Assembly: GCA_019239415.1 (NCBI GenBank)
Contig: JAFAZW010000001.1
Span: 111,810-175,809 of the forward strand
Direction of reading: 5' to 3'
DNA from: Alphaproteobacteria bacterium
Lineage (GTDB): Bacteria > Pseudomonadota > Alphaproteobacteria > Sphingomonadales > Sphingomonadaceae
DNA: 64,000 nucleotides
Shown: piece after piece, positions 33,722 through 43,500 of the stretch
Layout: each line of letters starts with the position of its first letter
Position numbering within the stretch: the stretch's first letter is position 1
Program-made: the position numbers and the translations under genes
Notes under the pieces: model-generated
What the model was told of the DNA's origin: nothing
Database searches by the model: none
What the model saw: the letters and a program-made list of their open reading frames with translations, nothing else

Positions 33722-34947
33722 CGCGCCGCTCCGGCGTAAAGGGGATCGAAGAGCCATCGCAGCAGCGACCTTCGCTCGGTGACGATTCGCGCCGTGAACG
33801 CCATTCCCGGGAGCAGGAACGCCTTCCTCCCGTAAGCGGTGAGATTGGGCCGGTCGAGCACCGCCGTCGCCACGTAGACCGGCGTGACGGCGCCCCCCGT
33901 TCCCGGCTGCGGGACGGGCGCCGAGGACATGCCGACGATCCGCCCGCCGAGCGTGCCGAATCGCTCGGGCGGAAAGGCCTCGAAAGCAAGCCTCACTTCC
34001 TGGCCGATGCGGACGAAGCCGGCCGCCTTCCCCGGGACGTACAGCCTTGCGACCATGCGGCCTCCCGCGGGGACGATGGCCAGCACCGAGGCCTGCGGCG
34101 TCACCGTGTCGCCCGGGTGGACGGCGAGCGCCGCGACCTTGCCGTCCGCCGGTGCCAGCAACGCAAATCCTTGGGCGGCATGGGCGGCGGCGATTTCCTT
34201 CTGCGCATCGGCGCGGCTGCTGGCGAGTCCCGAGACCGCAGCTGCCGCCTTCGCCCCCGCCTCCTCCCGCGCGCGCTCCTGCTGGCGCAGGGCGCCGAGC
34301 TTGGCCGCCCGATTCTGCTCCAGCGAGGAGAGCTGCTGCGAACGCGAGATGAAGGCCTCTTCCCGACCGGCAATCTCGCGCCGGCTGATGAAGCCCCGCT
34401 TGCCGATGTCCCGCGCCAGGCGAAGCTCGCTCTCGGCCATTGCGATGAGCCGGCGCTGCGCGACGATCTGGACATCGAGGGTGGCGAGCTCGGCCCGCAA
34501 GCTCTCGATCTGGGCGTCGAAGCCCTGCCGCTCCGCGCCCGCGGCGGCACGAATGGAACTCTCCTGGTCCCGCAGCGTCCGGTCCCGATTCTCGATCGCG
34601 GCGACGACGCCGGCTTGCGCCCCGACACCTGTCGCCGCCGTCTCCTCGACGCGCACGCGCGCGAGCAGCGCACCCCGCCGAACCGCGTCGCCTTCGCGCA
34701 CCGCGACCAGCTCCACCCTGCCTGCGCGCGGAGCAACGACTTCCAATATGCCCCCTTCAGGGGCAATCGAACCGGTCGCCAATTCGCTCTTGGTATAGGA
34801 CGCCGAGGCGAAGAACACGGCGACGACGGTGACGACCACCGTAAGGGCGAGGGTAATGGCGAGCCAGCTGATCGGCTGGGCAAGGTTGACAGTGCCGTGA
34901 AGGCGCGGCGCCTTGCTCCTGAAGACCTCCTGTCGAAACAATTCCAT
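33718..34947 (-). CDS. HlyD-family membrane-fusion (adaptor) protein
   Basis: A 409-residue periplasmic adaptor for a type I peptide exporter. A single N-terminal anchor (PISWLAITLALTVVVTVVAV, about 29-48) is followed by a lipoyl-like half (VVAPRAGRVELVAVREGDAV), a long coiled coil (about 120-250), the second lipoyl half (FALLAPADGKVAALAVHPGD) and a beta-barrel C-terminus. ATG at 34947 gives MELFRQEVF, the normal start; TTG at 35007 is possible. It is translationally coupled to exporter 2. No TolC-type outer-membrane factor is in the window. Confidence 0.9.
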   Translation of the reverse strand: MELFRQEVFRSKAPRLHGTVNLAQPISWLAITLALTVVVTVVAVFFASASYTKSELATGSIAPEGGILEVVAPRAGRVELVAVREGDAVRRGALLARVRVEETAATGVGAQAGVVAAIENRDRTLRDQESSIRAAAGAERQGFDAQIESLRAELATLDVQIVAQRRLIAMAESELRLARDIGKRGFISRREIAGREEAFISRSQQLSSLEQNRAAKLGALRQQERAREEAGAKAAAAVSGLASSRADAQKEIAAAHAAQGFALLAPADGKVAALAVHPGDTVTPQASVLAIVPAGGRMVARLYVPGKAAGFVRIGQEVRLAFEAFPPERFGTLGGRIVGMSSAPVPQPGTGGAVTPVYVATAVLDRPNLTAYGRKAFLLPGMAFTARIVTERRSLLRWLFDPLYAGAAR

Positions 34948-35272
34948 CCACGTATCCCGACGCCCTTTGCCCCTCGGCTTTGGTAACGAAATATTCCCGG
35001 GGTACAAACGCCGCGCGTCCCTCTGACCATGCCTGATTGCGAAAGTTCTCGGCAGGAGCCGCGCGAACCGGGCGGTCCCTCCACGCCGGGCAGACGCTTA
35101 CGCCCGCATCGTCTCGATGGCGCAGCAGTCCGGCGTCAGGCGAGTTCCTCGCGTCTCGCCGGATCGCGTCGCTTCTTCCGGGATCCGGCCGCCGGATCGG
35201 TCGTGTGCGCGATCCGGATTGATCCGGCACACGTGCCTTCGCTTCGATCTGGCCATGCAGCCGGCGGCGCCC
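34948..35272. other. Intergenic region between the peptide island and the lytic locus
   Basis: About 325 bases, rich in GATCC/CCGGATC palindromic pieces around 35180-35228. No gene, clear terminator or leader-type peptide was recognised on either strand. It marks the boundary between two accessory loci. Confidence 0.4.
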
Positions 35273-37570
35273 TCAAGGCGCGGGCGGGTCGACGATCGTG
35301 TCGCGGATGAGGCCGCATTTGAACTCGGCGATATCGTGGTCGTCGTCCGGGCAGTAGCGGACGATGCGCGCCGAGGGGCGCGGCCGCAGCCACGCCGCCG
35401 CGCTCGCGATGCCGTCGGCGAGGCTGGACGCCGGCAGGTCGAGATGCTCGGCCCACAGGTCCATCCGCAGGCGCTGGGCGAAGGTCACCGCGGCCGGGTC
35501 CGTCGGCACGCGGTCGTCGAACACGAACGCGCCGACCTCGCTGTCATGCTCCCAGCCGCGCTTGTTGCAATTGGCCGAGCCGATCACGGCAAGCTCGTCG
35601 TCGACCATCAGGCACTTCGCATGGACGTAGCAATGCGCGTCGAGCACCGGCGTGAAGGTGGGGCCTCCGGACGAGCAGGGCGGCGCCACCGTCGGCACCG
35701 GCGGGCTCGCAAGGTGGAAGATGCGGACCTTCGCGGCGAGCTCCGGCGAGAGGCTGCCGGTGAGCTCCGCGATGAACTCGCGGCGATAGGTCCAGATGCA
35801 CGGCGTGTCGCCGACGATCTGGCTCGCGGGAATGAGGATGGTGAGGTGGGCGATGTTGGGGAGCGCCGCGCGCAGCGCCCTCGCTGCGTCGAGGTTCAGC
35901 AGATACTGGTCCTCCATATAGATGAACCGGCGCGCGTGGGCGATCGCGGCGACGAGCATCGCCTTGATGTCGCGCTCGCGCGCCAGGCCCGAGCCGCGGC
36001 GCGGGTTGAAGGTGCGGCCGATCACGACCGAGCAGGACGAGCCCGTCGAGCTCGCGGTCGGCGGCAGCGAGGCCGGCAGCGGCGCGGGCGGCAGTGTCGC
36101 GCGGCCGCGCAGCGGGTTGACTGCCTCGATGGCGCGGCTGCCGGGATGGTGGTCCCAGCGGGTAATGAAGGTCTGGAGCAGGTCGAAGGCCGCGGGCCCC
36201 TCGATGCGGCAGTGGACGTCGTGCAGCGGCTGGCCGCCCCCGCCGCTCATGCTTTCGGCGTCGCCGGCCGTCTCGACGACGAGCGGCGGCGGCGCGGGCG
36301 GGCAGACGATCGACGACGGCAGCACCCGGTCGCGGTTGACGTCGATGCCGCCGGTGAAGGCGACGAGCGCCCGGTCGCCGTCACCAACGACCAGCACCTT
36401 CTGGTGATGGGCGCCGAGGCTCAGCGTCTCATCGTCGAGGATGGCGGCGGCGCCGGGGAGGCGGTTGATCCGCGCCGCGCTCGCCTCGGTCTTGTCCTTC
36501 TCCTCCGGATTGAGACGAGTCTGCGCCCAGAAGACGGCGCGCACCTGCACGCCCCGCGCCGCGGCATCGGCCAGCAGTTCCTGCAGGCGGCTGCGCGGAT
36601 CGCAGGTCAGCATGCGGAAATCGTCCATGCAGACCCAGCCGAGCAGGTAGATGAAGGCGTCTCCGCCCCGCGCCGCGCGGATCGCCTCCACCATCGCCGG
36701 ATAGGCGCCGAGGCCGGCGCTGCGGCCGTTCTCCGCATCGACCAGGTGCCGCACCGCATTGCCGGTGCGCAGCACCGCACGCGGGCCGATCGCCCGGGCG
36801 AGGATCGGTCCCCAGCGCGGCGGGTCGAGGGGGGAGCGGAAAGGCGGCGCCGGCCGCGGCCGTGGCGGCGACGGCGGCGGGAAAGCGAAAGGCGCGATGA
36901 CCTCCACGCGCCGGCTCAGCGCGGGATCGCCGGGCAGGAGTGCGCGCTCTCCCATGCTCGAGGGCATGAAGACGAAACTGAAGTGCCGGCCGGCGGACTG
37001 ACGACGGAGGCTGGCGTCGATCGCATCGACAACGGCCTCGGCGCGACGCTGCCCGAGCGCGAGGTTGGCCGCATCGTCGCCGACCGGGTCGGTATGGCCG
37101 ACGAGCGAGAGGCCGTCGATCGGGGTCGCGGTATCGAGGCTCGCCAGCAGGCAGGCGGCGATCGCGTCGATCTGCGGCTGGTGATGGGGCTCGACCCGGT
37201 GCCGCCCGAAGGCGAAACGGTCGAGCACCTGCCGCACCGGAAGGCCCGGGCAGGCGATGCTTTGCGGCCGCGCCGGCGGCACGGCCGGCCCGTCCACCAC
37301 CGCGTGCAGGAGCGCGAGGGTAACCGGTCCCGCGATCCCGTCGACGGCGAGGCCGTTGCGCGCCTGGAAGGCACGTATGGCGGCGCGTGTGGCAGGGCCG
37401 GCAATGCCGTCGACGACCAGAGCCGCGCCGCCGGCGCGGTTGAGCGCGCTCTGGAGCCAGCGAACGTTCGCCGCGTCGGTCGCATTGCCCGCCGCCGCCG
37501 CGCCCGCGAGCAGGCCGGCGAAGTCGGTCCCGGACACGGCGCGGTCGCGGCTGGCTTGGAAAACGTCCAT
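35273..37570 (-). CDS. Peptidoglycan-binding / OmpA-like / phospholipase D fusion protein
   Basis: A 765-residue multidomain protein without a signal peptide. Residues about 33-95 are a peptidoglycan-binding repeat (VDGIAGPATRAAIRAFQARN, then VDGIAGPVTLALL). About 110-230 are OmpA/MotB-like (LSLVGHTDPVGDDAANLALG). Two PLD modules follow, with HKD-type motifs in GAHHQKVLVVGDGDRAL and YVHAKCLMVDDELAVIGSAN. The combination suggests an enzyme that binds cell wall and hydrolyses phosphodiesters of lipids or nucleic acids. It is the last gene of the minus-strand lytic locus, 15 bases after the giant protein gene. Confidence 0.85.
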   Translation of the reverse strand: MDVFQASRDRAVSGTDFAGLLAGAAAAGNATDAANVRWLQSALNRAGGAALVVDGIAGPATRAAIRAFQARNGLAVDGIAGPVTLALLHAVVDGPAVPPARPQSIACPGLPVRQVLDRFAFGRHRVEPHHQPQIDAIAACLLASLDTATPIDGLSLVGHTDPVGDDAANLALGQRRAEAVVDAIDASLRRQSAGRHFSFVFMPSSMGERALLPGDPALSRRVEVIAPFAFPPPSPPRPRPAPPFRSPLDPPRWGPILARAIGPRAVLRTGNAVRHLVDAENGRSAGLGAYPAMVEAIRAARGGDAFIYLLGWVCMDDFRMLTCDPRSRLQELLADAAARGVQVRAVFWAQTRLNPEEKDKTEASAARINRLPGAAAILDDETLSLGAHHQKVLVVGDGDRALVAFTGGIDVNRDRVLPSSIVCPPAPPPLVVETAGDAESMSGGGGQPLHDVHCRIEGPAAFDLLQTFITRWDHHPGSRAIEAVNPLRGRATLPPAPLPASLPPTASSTGSSCSVVIGRTFNPRRGSGLARERDIKAMLVAAIAHARRFIYMEDQYLLNLDAARALRAALPNIAHLTILIPASQIVGDTPCIWTYRREFIAELTGSLSPELAAKVRIFHLASPPVPTVAPPCSSGGPTFTPVLDAHCYVHAKCLMVDDELAVIGSANCNKRGWEHDSEVGAFVFDDRVPTDPAAVTFAQRLRMDLWAEHLDLPASSLADGIASAAAWLRPRPSARIVRYCPDDDHDIAEFKCGLIRDTIVDPPAP

Positions 37571-37585
37571 GGTCCCGGCGCCTCC

Positions 37586-40500
37586 TCAGCGCAGCTCGAA
37601 GTGCATGAAGTCCTTGCTCGTCGTCCACGTCCCGCCCCAGTTGAGGCCGGCCGCGACCAGCGCCTCGATCAGACGCTCGTCGAGGTTGCAGAAGCCGTGC
37701 GCCCCGTAGCTGCGCAGGAGACGCAGCAACGTCGGGTCGGCGAGCAGGGCGCGCAGGTGCGCGTCGCCCTGCCCCGCGATCCAGGCGTCGTTGAAATCGG
37801 CCTGGAACTGGGCGCTCGCCTCGCGCAGCCGGCGCGGCGAGCGCTCATGCGGCAGGTCGACGCCGGTGACGGCACGGATCACCTCGAAGGCCCGGGGGTC
37901 GCGGATGTGCGGGTTGGTGCCGGGGTTGAGGTCGATCGCCCGCCCCAGCGCATGGAAGCTCAGCCGGTTCGTGCCCGCGATCCTGCGGATGTTGAGGCAG
38001 CCGAAGGGGTGGAGCGGAGGGTCGATCACGTGCCCAGACAGCGCCTCCTCCGCCGCCCGCAGCGGCGCCGCGAGGCCGCGGTGCCCGGGGTTGCGGGCGC
38101 CGAAGAAGGTCAGCGTGGTCATGTTCTCGGCCATGTAGGCCGCCGCGTCGGCGACGCCGCGATGCGCGAAGAGCGGTGCATATTCGAGGTAGCGCGCCTC
38201 GCTGTTGCGGAAATAGCCGTGAGCGCGGGGATTGGCCTGCCACTGCTCCCGCAGCGTCGCCTCGTCCGGCACGGCAACCGCCGTCGTTCGGCTCGGTCCG
38301 TGGTGCGCATGCTCCGTTTCGCCGTCGGGGCTGACGGGGGCGGAGCCGTGCGTGACGGGCGCCGGACCCGAGGCGGCGAGCGGCAGCATCGCCCGCAGCA
38401 GCGCAAGCACCCGGTCCCGGTAAAGACCGGCGCCGTAGGCCGGGCTACCGCTGATCGCGCGCCCCATGAGGAAGATGGAGCCCTGCGCGCCGCGCTGATG
38501 CGGCGCCGGTACCGCATTCAGCACCTCCGCGCGCCGGCTCATGATGCGGTAGCCGTGGGGGCCGCCGGAATGGAGCGCGAAGGCCACGCCCAGCATCTCC
38601 GGCACGGCGAACAGCCGCTCCCACTCGTCGTTGGTGCTGACGGTGCAGGCGGTCTCGTCCGAAACCGCGGACCAGCGCACCTTGAGCGCGTTCAGCGTCG
38701 GGTCCGTGCCGCGATAGGTCCGGATGTGGCGGACGAGGTGCAGATAGCTGCCGCGGCCGGTCGTCTGGATGATGCCGCGGCCGCGGAACTTGTAGAAATC
38801 CGCCTCGCGCACGAACGCCGTCTCGGCGGCATGCTCGTCGGTGCTGAACTCGGTCGCCGGGTAGACATCGCCGTTCCAGGCGCCGCCATAATCATTGCCG
38901 CGCCGCGCCAGCCTGTCCGCGCCGCCAAGATGGCCGTGGGCAGCGACGTAGGCGTCGTCGTTGAACAGCTGGCCGGCCGTCAGGCCGCCGTCGAGATGGT
39001 TGTAGCTGGCTTTCCAGTGACCGGGGCGCAGCTCGATGCGGTCGAAGAAATAGGCGAGGCCGCGATGCGGTCCGCGGGCGTCGGTGCGGCCGCCGCCGCC
39101 CCGGCCGCTCGATTCCGTGCGGCCGGCAAAATCGCCGTCGGTCTCGTTGAGGACGATCGCCATCAGCGCGGCGAATTCGAGCAGGCTGACGCGGGGACGG
39201 CCGTAGGCGACCTCGAGGGCGTCCCAGAAGCCGCGGAACCGGGCGCGGGCGCCGGCGCCCGTCGGCACGCGCAGGACCCCGCCGCGGCCGGGGCGGACGA
39301 AAGGTGCATGGCCGGAAAGCGTTCGGTTGAACCAATCGGCGAAGCCTCCGGACGAGGCGAACCACGCCTCGAGCTCGGTCGCATTGCCGAACTCGCAGCG
39401 CGCGAGCGCGTCGACCTCCGGCTGCGCGAGGCCTGCGTCCGCCGGCTCGTTCTCGCCCCATTCGGCTTCGCCTCCCGCGCGGCGATAGCCAGGCGGCGCG
39501 CTCTGCCCGGCGCCGGCGTGGCGGCGGGCCAGATCGACATCGGCGGCGGCGTCGGCCAGCAGGGACCAGCCGTACCGACGCGGAATGCCGTTGTGCGGCT
39601 CGGCGGTCGCTTCGACCCTGAACCGGCGCTGGACGTCCGGGTGAGCCGTCGCAGCGGCCGCGAGCGCTTGGGCGACCTCGCGACTATGGACCGCGGTTCC
39701 CTCGCCGGCCCGGTACAGGACGCGCATCGCGGCGGCGCCCGCTCCCGCACCGCTCAGCTTCGCCTCGAGCCAACGGATGAGCGGGCGCGGCGGATTGTAG
39801 AGCGCGTCGAAGCAATGGATCTCGTCGGGATCCGCTTCGGCGAGGAGGCGCATCAGCGCGGCCCCGCCGCCTGAATGCGCCGTGAGGATCAGGCGCCCCC
39901 TCTGGACGCGCGGCAGGCCGGCGGCCGTCGCGAAGCGCTCGAGACCGAGCGCGATCAACCGCGCGAGCGCCCCCGGCGCGAACAGCGCCGGGAAATCGTA
40001 ACCCATGTGCGAGCGGCCGCCATAGAAATTGCCGCGCGGCAGGATCGCCAGCGTGGGCGCGAGGCGCCCGATCTGCGCGGGATTGTCGGGATTGACGAAG
40101 TCGAGGCCGCTCTCCGGCAGCTTGTGGCGATCGATGCGCATCGCCTGGCCGAGGCCCGAAAAGCCGTGGAGGTGGATGACCACGTCGACCTGCTCCGGCG
40201 CCGTCGCCATCTCGTTCCAGCGCAGGACGAGGTCCGGCGGCGTGCCCGCATGCCTCGCCAGCAGCGGGAGGTGCTCGACGATCTCCTGGCCGGCCTGCAC
40301 GGCCCCGGCGGCGCGCGACGCGACGGGAGGCGCTGCGGGCGCGGACGGCGCAGCGGGCAGCCGCGCCGCGGCAGCCTCGAGCAGCGCCAGTGCGGACCAG
40401 GCGGCCCGGTCCATCTCCCCGTCGGGAACCGGGACGAGGCCGGCAGGCGCGAGCCGCTGCATGGCGGCGACGGCGGCGCGCAGCCTCGGACCGAACACGC

Positions 40501-43500
40501 CGTCCTCGGCCAGCGGCATGTTCCCGAGGCCCGCCAGACCGGCCGCGGTTCGCCGCGCGTGGAGCGCATTGAGCCTCTGCTGCAGCGCGGCGACGGCCGA
40601 TCCGCGGGCGCCGACGGCCAGGTTCGGCTCGCTGGGATCGCCCGGCTCGTCCTCAGCATCCCCGGGTTCGCCCGCCTCCGCGCCCGGCGGAGCAAGCCGC
40701 ACGATCACCGTGTCGAGCGGGATGAGGTCGGCCGCGTTGGCGACGCGACGCGCGAACCCCTCCGCTTCGGCACGCCGCACCGGCCACGCTTCGACGACGT
40801 GAAGGTAGCGGCCCGGGAGGGCGGCGTCGCCGCCTTCGGCGCGGAGGCCGCGTTCCGCCAGCCGCTCGAACGCGCAGGCGGTCGCACCGGCGACGACGGC
40901 CAGATAGACCCGCCGTTCCCCGGGCAGGGCACGCAGCAGGAGGTCGCCGCGGAGCGGCCGGACGCGCCCGAGCGGGTCGCCGGGACGGGCGATGACGCGG
41001 ATCGCGCGGCCGAACAATCGTTGCGGCCGGGCCTGACCGGCCACCGCGGCCTGAAAGAGCGCGTAGAGCGACGGGCGCTCCGACGTCGACTCGGCCGTTC
41101 CTTCCGCGTCACCGAGGGACTCCGCCAGCGCGTCGAGGAATTCGCCCTCCCCGTCCCCGGGAACCGTCTCGATCGCGGCGCCGACGGCGGCCATCAGCTG
41201 CTCGCCGGCGTAGCGGGCGTCGACGTCGGAATAATCGGTGCGCGCATAGCCGCGCTCCAGCGCGTCCATCTCGGCAGCCTCGGCGAGCGCCGCTTCGTCC
41301 TCGGCGGCACGGTCGCAACGGCAGTCGGGGCCGCAGGCTTCGCACGTTTCCGCTTCAATCTCCCCCTGGTCGGCCGCGTATTGCGCGGCGGCCGAAATCG
41401 CTTCGACAGGCTCGCCCGGGTCGGCGAAGAGCGGCGGGTCGGCCGGTGCAACGCCGGCCGCTACGGCCGGAGCCGGAGCCGCGGGCGCCGCCGGAGGTGC
41501 GGCCGGTGCCGGAGCGCCGCCCCCAAGGGGGACGCTCAGTGCGAGCGGACTGCCCCGTCCGCCGATCGGCACGGCAAGACCGAGGCCGCCCCCGCCGCCG
41601 ACCGGGATCTGGATCTGGAACGGCAGCGGGGCTGCCCGGCGGCGGCGCCAGGTGGCTTCCGCACTGTCGGCGGCACCCTCGTCCGCAAACTCGGCGCCGG
41701 CGGCGATCGGCTCGGCGGGCTCGCCCGGGTCGGCGGGGAGCGGCGGATCGTCCGGAGACCCAACGGGCGGCACGGCGACGGTCGGAGCCGGCGCCGCGGC
41801 CGGTGCCGAGGGCGCGCCGGGTGGCGGTGACGGGGCCGGTGCGGGAGCGCCGCCGAGGGGCACGCTCAATGCGATGGGGCTCGCGCGGCCACGCCGCGGC
41901 ACCACGAGACGGCGACCACCCCCGCCACCGACCGGTTCGTGGGCCTGGAAGGGGGCGCGGCCCGGGCCGCGGCGGCGCCGAGCGCCCTTGGCGTCCTCGC
42001 GACCCTCCCCGTCCGCCTCCCCCTCGGCCTCCACGGTCGCGAAGAGCGCCTCCGCATCGACGGCATCGAGGCCGCTTTCGCCGCCGCCCTCCAACTCCGC
42101 ATCATAATCGGCATCGCAGTCGAACGGCGCTTCCTCGAAGCCTTCATATTCCTCGAACTCGGCCATCTCGCTCTCCTGTGTGCTGGGAAGCCGCACCAGC
42201 GGCCGCGGTGCGCGCGGCGGGGCGGGAACGCGGCCGGCGGCGGCCACCGGCGACAGGGCGCTCGCGGCCCCGACGGCGGCGGAGGTATCCAGGTAGCCCG
42301 CGCCCAGCCGCGTCCGCTGCTCCGGGAGCACCGGGTCGGCCGTCTCGACGAGCAGCGCGCGCACCTCGTCGATCCAGAGCGGCCGCGGCGCCGCCGCGAA
42401 CATCAGCGCCATCGTGCCGGCGACGTGCGGGGCCGCCATGCTCGTTCCCGACATGCGCGTGGCGAGCGGCGCGTCCGCGCCGGTGCGCGGGCGCGAGCGG
42501 GCGCTCAGCACCTTGCACCCGGGCGCGGCGAGCGTCGGGCGGCTGTCGCGGCCGTCGCGTGTTGGACCTGCGCTCGAGAAGCGGCCGGGTTCGCGGCCGG
42601 GCGAATGGGCGTCATAGGCCGCGACGGCGAGGGTGGAGAAGCCGGTGCAGATCGTCCCGAGGCTGGAGCGGGGATCGTCATCGCCGGCGGCGAAGCGAAG
42701 CCGCGCGGGCCCTTCCGGGTCGCGCTCGACCCACGCATGGACCCGACCGTCGCCGACCGAGCGGCCGGAGAGCGACAGGCGCCACTCACCGGTCGGCGCC
42801 GCCGGATAGAGGTAGAGAGAGACCTGGTTGTCGCCGTTATTGGGATCGTCGGTCCGATGGTAGAGCCGACCGACGGTTTCGCCGCCGTAGAGGAGGTCGG
42901 CGCGCCTGTCGGGCTCGACCGGACCGGCGGCGATGCCGTCCGGCCCCTCCACGGCGACGTCCAGGCGATCGGCGCGCGGATACCACAGGTCGAGCTCCGC
43001 CTTCCGGGCGCCCGGCCCGAATTCGAGGTGGAGGTGGCGGGTCTCGCCCGGAAGCAGCGTCAGCTGCGCGTGCGCGCCCTTGGCGAAGTAGTTGCCGCAG
43101 CTCATCGCCAGCGCCCGCCCAGGACGCGACGCGACCGACCAGTCGAGCGCCTGCTCGGTCAGCGTCAGCCCGTCCTTCTGGCCCGCCTGGCGGCCGAGGC
43201 TCGCATTGCCGACGAGGGGCCGCGGCCCGGCGATTCGGTTGCACAGGTCCCATCCTTCGAGCAGATCGGTCGAGCTGCCGAGCGGCTGCCTCCCCCGCTC
43301 GGTCCGCGTCGAGAGGTCGACGAAGACGAGATCGGCTTCCGGCGCCATCCCGGCCGGGAGGCCCGGACAGGGGCTGCCGCCGGAAATGCCGAGCGTGTGC
43401 GTGCCATGGCTCCCGGAACCGCGGTCCGAAGTCCACCAGCGATAGCCGAGCGCCGCATAGGGATCGGGGGCGGCGAGCGCCGCGTCGATCTCGGCGCGGC

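Noticed and set aside
35117..39874. Very long plus-strand open frame (about 1585 codons) opposite the lytic locus
   Set aside because: It is the antisense shadow of the phospholipase D and giant-protein genes; composition is Arg/Ala/Gly-rich, with no domain and no ribosome-binding site. The same holds for long frames at 54230-58615 (minus) and 55609-58500 (plus).
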